64,000 nt of DNA from Aciduricibacillus chroicocephali (GCF_030762805.1 NZ_CP129113.1:882001-946000), one strand, 5' to 3'; positions 15,776 through 25,470 are shown, counted from the first letter of the stretch. The notes: generated by a model from the sequence alone, not told the origin. Numbers and translations: made by a program.

Positions 15776-17962
15776 ATGGATCATAAAGAAAATATGTTCA
15801 AACGGCTTATGAAAAAGCTATGGAACTATAAAAAAATAAGAACATTTGTTTATACTGCAGTTGTTTTTCTTCTTCTGTTTGGAATGGCCTATGCGTTTCT
15901 TCTCTTTGGCGGACGGCTCGTAATTGACGAGAAGGATCTAATCCTGAACGCGACTACGACTATTGAGACAGAGGACGGAGAAACAATTAAGGAATTATAT
16001 GAAGAAAACCGAAAGCCAATCGCGATTGAGGAGGTTCCTCCATATGTACCGAATGCTTTCATCGCGATTGAAGATCAGCGTTTCCGGGAGCACGGAGGAA
16101 TCGACTTTCGCTCAATCATGAGAGCGATTGTGCATGATCTGGCTGCAGGTTCAAAAGCGCAGGGTGCAAGTACAATCACTCAGCAAGTCGTGAAAAATCT
16201 TTCGCTTAGCCAAGATAAGACTTGGATGCGCAAGACGAAAGAAATGATGGCAGCTATCTATCTTGACAAGCATCTGACAAAAGATGAGATTCTTGAACTA
16301 TATTTGAATGCTGTCTATTTTGGACAAGGAGCTTATGGGGTTGAGCAGGCTGCCCATGTTTATTTTGGGAAAAGTGCCCAGGAATTGACTACAAGTGAGG
16401 CAGCGATGCTTGCCGGAATGGTGAAGAGCCCGACAGGCTATTCACCGGTCAATTATCCTGAAAGAGCTAAGGAAAGACGCAATCTCGTCATATCCCAAAT
16501 GTACAAAGAAGGTTACTTGTCAGCTAAGGAAGAGCTGCGTGCATCAGGTCAGACACTCGGTCTTGTGAAAAATAATAAAGAATCGATGGCCTGGGCCGAC
16601 AGTTTTACAGACTATGTCATGAAAGAAGCCGCAGCAGACTACGGTTTGTCAATTGAAGAGCTAAAACGAGGCGGCTACAAAATCAAGACGAGCATCGACC
16701 CTGCTGCACAAAAAGCAGCCTATGAAAAATTCCAGGATGATGCTTATTTTTCAGGAAATACAGAGGGTGTCCAGGGTGCACTGACTTTGATGAATGAAAA
16801 GGATGGCAGTCTGGTGGCGCTAATAGGTGGCAGAGATTATCAGCTTGGTAACTTAAACAGGGTAAATGTCTTGCGCCAACCGGGTTCAACGATGAAGCCG
16901 CTCGCTGTTTATGGGCCTGCTATGATGAAAGGAAAATTCAATCCATACTCTCTGCTCATAGATCAGAAACGGACTTACAATGGTTACACAGCTGCCAATT
17001 ATGACGGGATCTATGAGAATGCCGTTACAATGTATGAGGCACTCATCAAGTCTAAGAATGCGCCTGCTGTCTGGTTGTTGAATGAGATTGGAGTTCCAAA
17101 CTCCAAAAAATACTTAAAAAAGATGGATATCGATATTAAGGAAGAAGGGCTTGGTATTGCCCTTGGAGGACTTGAAAAAGGACTATCACCAATTCAGATT
17201 GCCGGAGCATACAGGACATTTATTCATGAAGGCAAGTACGTTGAACCACATGCCATTCTTCATATGGTGGATTCTGATGGCAATGAAGTGGAACGAAAAC
17301 AGCCATTAAAATCATCAAAAGTATTTAGCAAAAAAGTTGCCTGGAATATGGTCGATATGATGGAATCGACTGTTCAGGAAGGTACAGCTCAGGCTGGAAT
17401 GTATGACAAAGCTCTCGCGGGAAAAACAGGCACGACTCAGCATCCGCTTGCGTCTGGTGAAACAAAGGATGCCTGGTTTGCAGGAGTTACACCGGAATAT
17501 AGTCTTGCAATCTGGATGGGTTATGATATGAGCGATGCTGATCACTATCTGACAGGTGGCAGTGAGTATCCGACAAAACTTGCGAAGTCTATTCTGTCAC
17601 AGATAGATGAGGAAGAGAATCTTTCTAGTAAGTTCCAACGTCCGAAAGGGATAAAGGAGCTTCAGAAGCCGATACACTTACCCGAGATTCATGATGTCCG
17701 GGTAAAGTATAACCTTGGAGGTTCCACACTGGTCAAGGCGCGTATCTCTTGGCAGGCTGATACATCAGATGACCGTGTCGTCTATCGTGTCTATGAGAAG
17801 AAAAAAGGGGAGGCTCAGCTTATTGGCGAGACGAAGGGAAAGAAAGAACTCGTTCTGTCAAAAGCAGATCTGTTCAAGTCGCGTACATTTTATGTCGTAC
17901 CATATGATCCATTGACCAGGCTTGAAGGGGAAAGGTCGAAAAGTGTTGAACTTGGATTTTAA
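15776..17962 (+). CDS. pbpF: Class A penicillin-binding protein PbpF
   Basis: This 728-residue bifunctional peptidoglycan synthase has a basic cytoplasmic tail and one membrane anchor. The GT51 glycosyltransferase domain contains AIEDQRFREHGGID and GASTITQQ. The transpeptidase has SxxK (GSTMKPLAVY), SKN (KSKNAP) and KTG (AGKTGTT) motifs, and a fibronectin-like tail follows. Overall it matches B. subtilis PbpF, expressed mainly in sporulation, and precedes hemE as there. The ATG at 15776 is chosen, with GAGG 6 nt upstream. Confidence 0.95.
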   Translation: MDHKENMFKRLMKKLWNYKKIRTFVYTAVVFLLLFGMAYAFLLFGGRLVIDEKDLILNATTTIETEDGETIKELYEENRKPIAIEEVPPYVPNAFIAIEDQRFREHGGIDFRSIMRAIVHDLAAGSKAQGASTITQQVVKNLSLSQDKTWMRKTKEMMAAIYLDKHLTKDEILELYLNAVYFGQGAYGVEQAAHVYFGKSAQELTTSEAAMLAGMVKSPTGYSPVNYPERAKERRNLVISQMYKEGYLSAKEELRASGQTLGLVKNNKESMAWADSFTDYVMKEAAADYGLSIEELKRGGYKIKTSIDPAAQKAAYEKFQDDAYFSGNTEGVQGALTLMNEKDGSLVALIGGRDYQLGNLNRVNVLRQPGSTMKPLAVYGPAMMKGKFNPYSLLIDQKRTYNGYTAANYDGIYENAVTMYEALIKSKNAPAVWLLNEIGVPNSKKYLKKMDIDIKEEGLGIALGGLEKGLSPIQIAGAYRTFIHEGKYVEPHAILHMVDSDGNEVERKQPLKSSKVFSKKVAWNMVDMMESTVQEGTAQAGMYDKALAGKTGTTQHPLASGETKDAWFAGVTPEYSLAIWMGYDMSDADHYLTGGSEYPTKLAKSILSQIDEEENLSSKFQRPKGIKELQKPIHLPEIHDVRVKYNLGGSTLVKARISWQADTSDDRVVYRVYEKKKGEAQLIGETKGKKELVLSKADLFKSRTFYVVPYDPLTRLEGERSKSVELGF

Positions 17963-17975
17963 ATAAGAATAATTA

Positions 17976-18004
17976 TTGACAATTGGTCCTTGCCCCAATA
18001 TTTT
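17976..18004 (+). promoter_or_regulatory. Putative sigma-A promoter of the hemE-hemH-hemY operon
   Basis: TTGACA (17976-17981) and TATTTT (17999-18004) are separated by 17 nt. It lies 72 nt before the hemE start. Confidence 0.6.
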
Positions 18005-18076
18005 TTTCGGTGAAAATGATATAGTGGATTCAGGACATTATAAATATAAATTGGATAACTTAAAAGGGTGAACAAT

Positions 18077-19111
18077 TTGGCGAAGAAGATAAACGATGTG
18101 ATCATCCGCGCCTACCGCGGGGAAGAGACAGAGTATACACCTGTCTGGTTTATGCGACAGGCAGGAAGGTCGCAGAAAGAATACCGTGAGCTGAAAAAAA
18201 AGCACTCTCTATTTGAAATTACACACCAGCCGGAAATGTGTGCATATGTAACCCGGCTTCCTGTGGAGCATTATGATGTAGATGCAGCAATCCTTTACAA
18301 AGATATCATGTCTCCGCTTCCAGCTATTGGTGTGGATGTCGAGATTAAATCTGGCATTGGCCCGGTTATTTCAAATCCAATCCGTACAAAAGAGGATGCC
18401 GAAAGACTTGGCACAATTAATCCTGGAGAAGATGTTCCTTATGTTCTTGACACAATTCGTCTGTTGACTGAGGAACAGCTTGAAGTGCCGCTTATCGGGT
18501 TTGGCGGAGCGCCTTTCACATTGGCGAGTTATATGATTGAAGGCGGGCCGTCAAAGAATTACAGCAAGACGAAAGCAATGATGTATCGGGATCCGGAAAC
18601 ATGGTTCCTGCTCATGGACAAACTTGCTGATATGACGATTACATATATTCAGGCGCAAGTCGAAGCAGGAGCGAAGGCGATCCAGATTTTTGATTCATGG
18701 GTTGGTTCTTTGAATGTTAGTGACTACCGGATCTTCATAAAACCTGTTATGACGCGTATTTTCAATGAACTCGGCAATGAAGGAGTACCACTGATTCTAT
18801 TCGGATTTGGCGCCAGTCACTTACTTATGGAATTTAATGATCTTCCTGTCGATGTCATCGGCCTTGATTGGCGTACATCAATTGAGGAAGCTAGAGAGAT
18901 GGGCGTGACGAAGGTGCTTCAGGGGAACCTGGATCCAGCGATTTTGCTTGCTGACTGGGACACAATAGAAACACGCACAAAAGCGATTCTTGATTCCAGC
19001 ATGAAAGATGGCCATCATGTATTCAATTTGGGTCACGGAGTTACACCTGATATCGAACCGGCAACATTGAAAAGGCTCACAGAGCTAATTCATTCCTATA
19101 CTAAAAGATAA
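18077..19111 (+). CDS. hemE: Uroporphyrinogen decarboxylase
   Basis: This 344-residue cytosolic enzyme converts uroporphyrinogen III to coproporphyrinogen III. Signature stretches are [21 protein letters not shown] with catalytic Asp, [12 protein letters not shown] and the C-terminal FNLGHGV. The start is the TTG at 18077, because AAAGGGTG ends 6 nt upstream and the in-frame GTG at 18068 overlaps that site. It is the first gene of the hemE-hemH-hemY operon, which completes protoheme synthesis by the coproporphyrin-dependent route. Confidence 0.97.
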   Translation: MAKKINDVIIRAYRGEETEYTPVWFMRQAGRSQKEYRELKKKHSLFEITHQPEMCAYVTRLPVEHYDVDAAILYKDIMSPLPAIGVDVEIKSGIGPVISNPIRTKEDAERLGTINPGEDVPYVLDTIRLLTEEQLEVPLIGFGGAPFTLASYMIEGGPSKNYSKTKAMMYRDPETWFLLMDKLADMTITYIQAQVEAGAKAIQIFDSWVGSLNVSDYRIFIKPVMTRIFNELGNEGVPLILFGFGASHLLMEFNDLPVDVIGLDWRTSIEEAREMGVTKVLQGNLDPAILLADWDTIETRTKAILDSSMKDGHHVFNLGHGVTPDIEPATLKRLTELIHSYTKR

Positions 19112-19144
19112 ATTTCAATCTGAAGACTAAGAGGTGCTACTAAC

Positions 19145-20080
19145 ATGGAAAAGAAAAAAATGGGTCTGCTTGTCATGGCATATGGCACACCACACAAAGA
19201 AGAAGAAATCGAGCCTTACTACACACATATTCGTCACGGTCGCAAGCCGTCTGACGAAGCACTTCAGGATCTGAAGGACCGTTATAAGGCAATTGGCGGT
19301 ATTTCTCCACTTGCTAAGATTACTGATGACCAAGCTGAAGGTCTGAAAAATCGTCTTAACGAAGTACAGGATGAAATTGAATTCGAATTGTTCATCGGTT
19401 TGAAGCATATTGCGCCATTCATTGAGGATGCAGTTGCTGATATGAACAAGGCTGGTATCAAGGAAGCTGTAACAATCGTCCTTGCACCGCATTATTCAAC
19501 CTTCTCCATCAAGTCATATAACGGACGTGCGAAGGAAGAGGCTGATAAATACGGCATCTCCGTAACATCTGTAGAAAGCTGGTATGATGAGCCTAAATTC
19601 ATTCACTACTGGTCAACACGTGTGAAAGATACATTTGATAAGATGGCGGAAGAAGAACGTGAAAAAGCTTGTCTGATCGTATCAGCCCACAGTCTTCCAC
19701 AAAAAATTCTTCAGTACGGCGATCCATATGCAGATCAGCTTCATGAAACTGCAAAACTGATTGCTGAAGAAGCTGGAGTCAACAATTATGAAGTAGGCTG
19801 GCAGAGTGAAGGAAATACACCGGATCCATGGCTTGGACCAGATGTTCAGGACTTGACACGTGAGTTGTTCGATAAGAAAGGTTACCGCTCATTCGTCTAT
19901 ACTCCAGTAGGCTTTGTCGCAGATCACCTTGAAGTTCTCTATGATAATGACTATGAGTGCAAGGTTGTCTGTGATGAACTTGGTGCGAAGTATCACCGAC
20001 CTGAAATGCCAAACGCACAGCCTGAATTTATCGACATTCTTACTGGTGTCGTTCTCAAGCACTTGCAGCGTGAAGCGTAA
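19145..20080 (+). CDS. hemH: Coproporphyrin III ferrochelatase
   Basis: This 311-residue soluble chelatase inserts Fe2+ into coproporphyrin III in Firmicutes (also named CpfC). Visible are VMAYGTP at the N-terminus, the catalytic His and Glu in SAHSLPQKI and [13 protein letters not shown], and the conserved [15 protein letters not shown] loop. GAGGTG precedes the ATG. It lies 33 nt after hemE, and its stop overlaps the hemY start by one base (TAATG), so translation is coupled. Confidence 0.97.
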   Translation: MEKKKMGLLVMAYGTPHKEEEIEPYYTHIRHGRKPSDEALQDLKDRYKAIGGISPLAKITDDQAEGLKNRLNEVQDEIEFELFIGLKHIAPFIEDAVADMNKAGIKEAVTIVLAPHYSTFSIKSYNGRAKEEADKYGISVTSVESWYDEPKFIHYWSTRVKDTFDKMAEEEREKACLIVSAHSLPQKILQYGDPYADQLHETAKLIAEEAGVNNYEVGWQSEGNTPDPWLGPDVQDLTRELFDKKGYRSFVYTPVGFVADHLEVLYDNDYECKVVCDELGAKYHRPEMPNAQPEFIDILTGVVLKHLQREA

Positions 20081-21495
20081 TGAATAGGAAGATTGCCATT
20101 ATAGGCGGCGGAATCACTGGACTTTCCGCCGCCTATTCTTTAAAGAAAAAGATAGAAGAAAAAGGATTGCCGATTGATATCGCACTCTTTGAAGGCAGCA
20201 ATCGACTTGGTGGTAAAATTGAAACAATGCATCATGGCGATTTTGTAATTGAGCGGGGAGCCGACTCTTTCCTCGCCCGTAAGCGACCGGCTGTTGATCT
20301 TGTCAAATCTCTAGGACTTGAAGAAGAGCTTGTAAGAAATGGCACAGGTCAATCGTATGTTCTCTCGGGCGGCAAATTACATAAGATCCCGAAAGGTTCT
20401 TATCGTGGCATTCCGACAAGATTAGGCCCTTATTTCAACTCTTCTCTGTTCTCTGCAAAGGGGAAGTTAAGGGGCAGCATGGATTTGGTTCTGCCTAAAA
20501 GCAAACATGAAGGAGACCAATCGCTAGGTGCCTTTTTTCGCCACAGATTCGGCGATGAATTTGTTGAACGGCTTATCGAACCATTGCTGGCAGGCATCTA
20601 TTCAGGCAATATTGATGAAATGAGCCTGATGGCAACATTCCCGCAGTTCCATGAACTTGAACAGCGTCATGGAAGTCTTGTTAAAGGTTTGCAAGCAACA
20701 ATGCCTGAAATCAATACGAAGAAACAGAAAAATCCAAAGGCAAAAGAAGGCGCTTTTCTATCTCTGAGGAATGGTCTTGGAACGATGATTACAGCTCTGG
20801 AAAAGGAGCTTGGAGCAATCATTTTTAAAGATGAATCTATAGATCATATCGAAAAGAAAGAAAACAGGTTTAATCTTTTGCTTGGCAGTGGCGAAGTATT
20901 CAAGGCTGATCGTGTTGTAATCGCGACAGAACATGAAGCAGTACCGAAAATGCTCAGCCAGTACGATTTTCTAAAGGTATTGAATGAAATACCGTCCACC
21001 TCGACTGCGAATGTGGCACTCGCTTTTGACAAGACTGCCATCAGGAAGGATATAGATGGAACCGGTTTTGTCGTTGCGCGTAAGAGCAAAACACGGATTA
21101 CAGCATGTACATGGACACATAAGAAATGGCCTACGACGACACCAGAGGGGAAAGCGCTCGTCCGCTGTTATGTAGGAAAACCTGATGATCAGGAAGTTGT
21201 CAATTTGTCAGATGAGGAATTGACGGAAATCGTACTTAAAGATTTGAACAAAACAATGAAAATCAAGAAAGATCCTGAATTCGCTGTAATTACCCGATGG
21301 CGGGAAGCACGTCCGCAGTATACGGTCGGACATGTAGAGCGAATGAATAAGATTCAGGCTGGTCTTGAAGCGAACCTGCCTGGCGTGTTCCTTGCAGGAA
21401 GTTCCTATGCAGGTGTTGGCATCCCAGACTGCATTGAGCAAGGGGAAAAGGCTGCATCAAATGCACTCATCCACTTGGAAAATGAGTTGTATTAG
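20080..21495 (+). CDS. hemY: Coproporphyrinogen III oxidase (FAD-dependent)
   Basis: The 471-residue flavoprotein (CgoX; formerly HemY) oxidises coproporphyrinogen III to coproporphyrin III for the ferrochelatase encoded just upstream. It has an N-terminal FAD dinucleotide fold (IAIIGGGITGLSAAY), a second FAD motif around GADSFLARKRP, and the C-terminal GxGIPDCIEQGEKAA helix. It is the last gene of the heme operon and is followed by a strong terminator. Confidence 0.96.
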   Translation: MNRKIAIIGGGITGLSAAYSLKKKIEEKGLPIDIALFEGSNRLGGKIETMHHGDFVIERGADSFLARKRPAVDLVKSLGLEEELVRNGTGQSYVLSGGKLHKIPKGSYRGIPTRLGPYFNSSLFSAKGKLRGSMDLVLPKSKHEGDQSLGAFFRHRFGDEFVERLIEPLLAGIYSGNIDEMSLMATFPQFHELEQRHGSLVKGLQATMPEINTKKQKNPKAKEGAFLSLRNGLGTMITALEKELGAIIFKDESIDHIEKKENRFNLLLGSGEVFKADRVVIATEHEAVPKMLSQYDFLKVLNEIPSTSTANVALAFDKTAIRKDIDGTGFVVARKSKTRITACTWTHKKWPTTTPEGKALVRCYVGKPDDQEVVNLSDEELTEIVLKDLNKTMKIKKDPEFAVITRWREARPQYTVGHVERMNKIQAGLEANLPGVFLAGSSYAGVGIPDCIEQGEKAASNALIHLENELY

Positions 21496-21499
21496 TACA

Positions 21500-21539
21500 G
21501 AAAGAGGCTCACCTCAATTAAGGTGAGCCTCTTTCTCAT
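21500..21539 (+). terminator. Terminator of the hem operon
   Basis: A perfect 15-bp stem, GAAAGAGGCTCACCT with its complement, 6-nt loop, T-rich tail. Confidence 0.93.
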
Positions 21540-21579
21540 ATATAATCAACTGCTGACAGCAGTCTCTCGATTTTGAATA

Positions 21580-21708
21580 TTATCGGGCAGGATGATCGCA
21601 GTCATCACAGAGCGATACGTAGCAATCCGCCTTTTCCCTAATTTCATGTCCGCATTTGCGACATTTTCTCTTTGGCAGTTTCTTGAAGAATTCAATAATG
21701 TTGTTCAT
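21580..21708 (-). CDS. yhfH: YhfH-family small four-cysteine protein
   Basis: This 42-residue protein begins at ATG 21708 after an AAGGAGG site. It has two CxxC pairs, CRKC and CDDC, plus a further cysteine in between, matching the YhfH family of tiny zinc-ribbon-like proteins. The role is unknown. Its position just upstream of the lipoate ligase gene agrees with B. subtilis, where yhfH lies next to yhfI-lplJ. It is easily missed by length-filtered gene calling. Confidence 0.85.
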   Translation of the reverse strand: MNNIIEFFKKLPKRKCRKCGHEIREKADCYVSLCDDCDHPAR

Positions 21709-21758
21709 TCGAAAAAGCCTCCTTGGGATAATGGCAAAATCTGTTTACAACAACCATT

Positions 21759-21801
21759 GTATTATAACAATTAAGATTAGTCAATATCTGTATTATAACA
21801 A
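21759..21801. repeat. 12-bp direct repeat upstream of yhfH
   Basis: GTATTATAACAA occurs at 21759-21770 and 21790-21801 (31 bp start to start). On the minus strand each copy contains TATAAT, so they may be promoter -10 elements or tandem regulator half-sites for yhfH. Confidence 0.6.
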
Positions 21802-21920
21802 AAGCGGGGTTTTTTATGCTTAATATTGTAAATTGTATAAAAGTTAAACGAGACAATATCCGCAGAATATGTCAATTCGGTTAAAATGAGTAGTTATTTG
21901 ACTGTTTGATCAACATCTGA

Positions 21921-21949
21921 TTGAACGTTCAGACGGTTTTGGATAAAAT
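21921..21949 (+). promoter_or_regulatory. Putative sigma-A promoter of lplJ
   Basis: TTGAAC (21921-21926), a 17-nt spacer and TAAAAT (21944-21949), 43 nt before the lplJ start. The rest of the gap 21802-21920 shows nothing else clear. Confidence 0.6.
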
Positions 21950-21991
21950 GAAATCATGTAAGATACGCATTAACAATGGGGGATGACATGA

Positions 21992-22987
21992 ATGAAATTC
22001 ATAGATAATAAAGGTATTACAGATCCAAGGATCAATCTGGCACTGGAAGAATACATACTTGAGAACTTCGGTGAGACGGATTCCTTCCTGCTTTTCTACA
22101 TAAATGAGCCATCTATCATCATTGGCCGTAACCAGAACACGATTGAGGAGATTAATACGGATTATGTTGATTCGAAAGGAATTAAAGTCGTTCGCCGTCT
22201 CTCTGGTGGTGGAGCGGTCTACCATGATCTTGGCAATCTGAACTTTAGCTTCATTACACAAGATGATGGAGATAGCTTCCATAACTTTGCTAAGTTCACC
22301 AAACCTGTCGTCGAGGCTCTTCAGTCAATCGGGGTTCCGGCTGAGTTGAAAGGACGCAACGATCTGCTTGCAGATGGCCGCAAGATTTCCGGTAATGCAC
22401 AATTTGCGACAAAAGGACGTATGTTCAGCCACGGAACACTTATGTTTGATTCAGAAATTGAACATGTTGTGTCTGCACTTAATGTGAAAAAGGAAAAAAT
22501 CGAATCAAAAGGAATCAAATCAATTCGTAGCAGAGTAGTGAATATATCGGAATTCCTGGAAGAAAAAATGACAATGCAGGAATTTAAGGAATTGATTTTA
22601 CGCCATATCTTTGATGTGGAAAAAGTTGAAGATGTACCGCAATATGTTTTGACTGAAGAAGATTGGAAAAATGTAAATGCTATTGCTGATGAGCGTTACA
22701 GAAACTGGGACTGGAACTTTGGTAAATCCCCAGCGTTTAACAAGCAGGCTTCACATAAATTCCCATCAGGACTTGTTGATGTACGTCTAGATGTTAAAAG
22801 AGGCATCATCGAAAACTGCAAAATTTATGGTGATTTCTTCGGTGTCGGATCGATTGAAGAGGTTGAGAAGAAGCTGGTCGGAGTCAAGCATGAGCGTGAG
22901 TCGATTGAGAAAGCACTATCAGATATTGATGTGCCACATTATCTTGGAAAAATTACAAAAGAAGAATTGATTAATCTAATTTACTGA
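21992..22987 (+). CDS. lplJ: Lipoate-protein ligase
   Basis: The 331-residue enzyme activates lipoate with ATP and attaches it to E2 or GcvH proteins. The family motifs are RRLSGGGAVYHD (lipoyl-AMP binding), GRNDLLADGRKISGNAQ and the HGTLMFD segment. A C-terminal accessory domain follows. GGGGGA lies 8 nt before ATG 21992; another ATG at 21988 is out of frame. B. subtilis LplJ has the same size and neighbourhood. Confidence 0.95.
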   Translation: MKFIDNKGITDPRINLALEEYILENFGETDSFLLFYINEPSIIIGRNQNTIEEINTDYVDSKGIKVVRRLSGGGAVYHDLGNLNFSFITQDDGDSFHNFAKFTKPVVEALQSIGVPAELKGRNDLLADGRKISGNAQFATKGRMFSHGTLMFDSEIEHVVSALNVKKEKIESKGIKSIRSRVVNISEFLEEKMTMQEFKELILRHIFDVEKVEDVPQYVLTEEDWKNVNAIADERYRNWDWNFGKSPAFNKQASHKFPSGLVDVRLDVKRGIIENCKIYGDFFGVGSIEEVEKKLVGVKHERESIEKALSDIDVPHYLGKITKEELINLIY

Positions 22988-22991
22988 TTTT

Positions 22992-23015
22992 GAGGGGGAC
23001 AAACCCCCTCTTTTT
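22992..23015 (+). terminator. Terminator after lplJ
   Basis: A 7-bp GC stem, GAGGGGG with CCCCCTC, 5-nt loop and T run. Confidence 0.9.
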
Positions 23016-23135
23016 CCTTTTTGTCATTTTTAAGAACAAATATTTGCCTATTCAGCCTTTTCGGAAACAAGGTAATTTGCTAGATTGAAGATGACCCTTT
23101 CTTTCCACTTTAATATTTGGAAGGATGTAATCAAT

Positions 23136-23657
23136 TTGACAAATCACCTCTACGCAACAAGCTACGAAGTAAATCCTCTTACACTTGCTATTCTTTCAAG
23201 AAAAGATGAGAAGGGCAGAACGACTGCATATGTTCTTGAACAGGATGCTGAATATGTCGTTTCCCGAACGCCAACGAATATTATTGATCAGAGCTGTTCT
23301 TACTTCGGTGCGAGTCTTAAAGGCCGCCAAGAAGGGACGAGAAGTATTTGTGGCATCACACACAAAGCTCCAATCTCAATCGATCCGGCAAGCGGTATGT
23401 ATTTTTTCCCGACAGCCTCTCCATCAAACGCGCTCTGTTCCTGGATCGCACATTCACATATTGAGACACTTCATTCTCTTCCTAACCAAAATACTGAGAT
23501 TACTTTCAAAAATGGTACGAGTATCGTCGTTGAGGCTTCACAAGGGTCCATCATGAATCAGGTGCAGCGAACGGCTCATTTTCGCTATTTGCTTGATAAA
23601 CGCCTGCAAGGTCTGCCACGCTCTTTTGGGACGTCGGAACGGCTCCCGGTAATATAA
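23136..23657 (+). CDS. comK: Competence transcription factor ComK
   Basis: The 173-residue protein aligns through its length with ComK: a start region SYEVNPLT, SCSYFGASLKGRQEGT, the HKAPISIDPASGMYFFPT core and CSWIAHSHI. ComK activates DNA-uptake and recombination genes by binding paired AT-boxes. The TTG at 23136, with AAGGA 10 nt upstream, is preferred, since homologues begin just before SYEV. The last 107 nt overlap the convergent yhjD-like gene. No clear AT-box pair was seen upstream of comK itself. Confidence 0.93.
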   Translation: MTNHLYATSYEVNPLTLAILSRKDEKGRTTAYVLEQDAEYVVSRTPTNIIDQSCSYFGASLKGRQEGTRSICGITHKAPISIDPASGMYFFPTASPSNALCSWIAHSHIETLHSLPNQNTEITFKNGTSIVVEASQGSIMNQVQRTAHFRYLLDKRLQGLPRSFGTSERLPVI

Positions 23658-23994
23658 GCTCTCTCATAATTGCTTCAACCTGTTTTCTGATTGCAGGATT
23701 GAAATAGTTGCGCTGTTCTTCTTTACGTCCTGAAATGAACATATAAGATGAGAATGACTCGTTCTGACTTAGTCTCGATACTCGTATTTTCCTCTCATGC
23801 ATCGATTTCCTTAGTTCGCGCCTCTCTTTTTTTGCTTTAACAAGTAATTTTTCAATGAAATCAAGATAAGGTTCTTTGATTTTAAATGCTCCATTCGCAA
23901 AATGTTTCATGTCCTGTTCGAGAACCGTAATAGCCATTGACAGGAATAGAAAGCGTGAAGCAAGGTTGAATTCATCTTCTTTTAAATAACGCAT
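23551..23994 (-). CDS. yhjD: YhjD-like protein, convergent with and overlapping comK
   Basis: This 147-residue, highly charged helical protein contains FLSMAITVLEQD and RNYFNPAIRKQVEAIM blocks typical of Bacillus YhjD. The function is unknown. AAGGAG lies 9 nt before ATG 23994. The C-terminal 35 residues are encoded antisense to the comK 3' end, so this tail is probably an extension acquired when the ancestral stop was lost. It is followed downstream (in B. subtilis order) by yhjE. Confidence 0.8.
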   Translation of the reverse strand: MRYLKEDEFNLASRFLFLSMAITVLEQDMKHFANGAFKIKEPYLDFIEKLLVKAKKERRELRKSMHERKIRVSRLSQNESFSSYMFISGRKEEQRNYFNPAIRKQVEAIMRELILPGAVPTSQKSVADLAGVYQANSENEPFAAPDS

Positions 23995-24170
23995 TAAAAC
24001 ACACTCCTTCAGATGAAGAACGTTTGTTCTATTTTATGATGCCCGATTTTTGTTATGAATGCAATGGAATTTTTTCGGGAAAGAAAGGGTCTATGCATAT
24101 TCTTTCCTGTAAAAAGGTTTATACTATAGGGTATGCGGCAAATGTTCGAATTGAAGGAGAACTGACTCAC

Positions 24171-24797
24171 ATGCATGAAGCAACCTTTGTCATTCTTACA
24201 CAGAATTTAAAAGATTCAGGCCAGTATGAGGAGCAAGTAAAATATCTGCTGAATCAATATGAAAACCTCGGTCCTTTACCAGGATTGCTTCTTCCATTTG
24301 CAGAAGCATTTTTACCATTTCTGCCTCTCATCGTATTTGTCTTTGCGAATGCGGCAGCATATGGTCTACTGAAAGGGTTCATTCTCTCCTGGGCTGGTTC
24401 AAGCCTAGGATCAATCCTCGTATTTCTTATTGTTCGCAGACTCGGCAGGAAGAAGTGGGTCCGAAAAATTGCGGATCATAAGCAGGTCCATAAAGTGACA
24501 GAGTGGGTGGATCGCCACGGTTTTGGACCTTTATTTCTGCTCTTATGCTTTCCATTCTCACCGTCTTCCATTATTAATATTGTTGCCGGATTAAGTCGGG
24601 TCAGCACTCAGCAATTCATTCTAGCTGTCTTATTAGGTAAGTCGGTTATGATTTTCTCTATTGCCTACGTTGGGTCGAGCATTTTCTCGTTTGCTGAGAA
24701 TCCTGTGAAGACCATTGTGGTCGGCATCTGTATAGTTCTGTTCTGGATGTTTGGAAAATTGATTGAGAAGCGGCTGCAACGCCGGAACAAAATGTAG
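24171..24797 (+). CDS. yhjE: TVP38/TMEM64 (SNARE-associated) family membrane protein YhjE
   Basis: This 208-residue protein has about five membrane helices and the DedA/TVP38-type stretches GSSLGSILVFLIVRRLG and LLLCFPFSPSSIINIVAGLS. B. subtilis YhjE is the counterpart next to sipV. Family members are thought to move lipids or solutes, but no substrate is known here. The ATG at 24171 follows GAAGGAGAA; the frame is open further upstream, but no ribosome-binding site supports an earlier start. Confidence 0.85.
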   Translation: MHEATFVILTQNLKDSGQYEEQVKYLLNQYENLGPLPGLLLPFAEAFLPFLPLIVFVFANAAAYGLLKGFILSWAGSSLGSILVFLIVRRLGRKKWVRKIADHKQVHKVTEWVDRHGFGPLFLLLCFPFSPSSIINIVAGLSRVSTQQFILAVLLGKSVMIFSIAYVGSSIFSFAENPVKTIVVGICIVLFWMFGKLIEKRLQRRNKM

Positions 24798-24875
24798 CAC
24801 CAATTTACAGAGTGTGATTAAAAGAGGTTTTTTCGGGAAAAATATGAGTAAAGAAAAGACCTGGAGGAGACAGCT

Positions 24876-25451
24876 ATGAGAAACCGACTGCTCCGGCTTA
24901 TTCCACTCATGTTGGTCGCTATTATGCTAGGCATGATGGTTCATGCCGTTCTCTTTGTAAATTACATCGTGGATGGGAAATCAATGGAACCATCTTTTGA
25001 TGATGGCAATACGCTTGAGGTTAACCGGATTGCGTATAATCTGCACGAAGCAAAACGTTTTGATGTCATCGTTTTTCATGCGAATGAGAATGAGGACTTT
25101 GTAAAGCGAATCATTGCGCTTCCTGGTGAAACGATTGAATTTCGTGATGACAGTCTTTTCGTGGATGGCAAGCAGATTGAGGAGCCTTTCCTGAAGAACC
25201 GGATTCATGACCAGATTGGCCAATACACAGAGGATTTCACACTTAAAGAAAAGACGGGTAAGCAGACTGTACCGCCAAACGCAGTCTTTGTAATGGGTGA
25301 TAACCGGCCGGACAGTTATGATTCAAGAGCATTTGGATTTGTTGAGAAGGAACAGATTGTTGGCAAGGTGAATAGACACTGGACTGAATCCAAAAAACCG
25401 TCGAATGTATGGCAATCAGCAATAATCCCGCTATTTTCTCTATGGAAATGA
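24876..25451 (+). CDS. sipV: Type I signal peptidase (SipV-like)
   Basis: This 191-residue membrane-anchored serine protease removes signal peptides from exported proteins. One N-terminal membrane helix is followed by box B with the catalytic serine (DGKSMEPS, Ser about 39), box D with the catalytic lysine (DFVKRIIALPGE) and box E (MGDNRPDSYDSR). SipV is suggested by position between yhjE and addB. The 3' end of the gene forms the left arm of its own terminator. Confidence 0.93.
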   Translation: MRNRLLRLIPLMLVAIMLGMMVHAVLFVNYIVDGKSMEPSFDDGNTLEVNRIAYNLHEAKRFDVIVFHANENEDFVKRIIALPGETIEFRDDSLFVDGKQIEEPFLKNRIHDQIGQYTEDFTLKEKTGKQTVPPNAVFVMGDNRPDSYDSRAFGFVEKEQIVGKVNRHWTESKKPSNVWQSAIIPLFSLWK

Positions 25452-25470
25452 GAAAATAGCGGGATTTTTT
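25424..25470 (+). terminator. Terminator overlapping the 3' end of sipV
   Basis: A perfect 17-bp stem (25424-25440 with 25450-25466) and T run; its left arm lies inside the coding sequence. Confidence 0.93.

Noticed and set aside
17963-17985. AATAATTATT palindrome upstream of hemE as a PerR/Fur site
   Set aside because: It lacks the 7-1-7 spacing and matches neither consensus well; it is better read as part of the promoter region.
23010-23135. ComK auto-activation box upstream of comK
   Set aside because: The stretch is T-rich, but I found no AAAA-N5-TTTT pair with 8-, 18- or 31-nt spacing.
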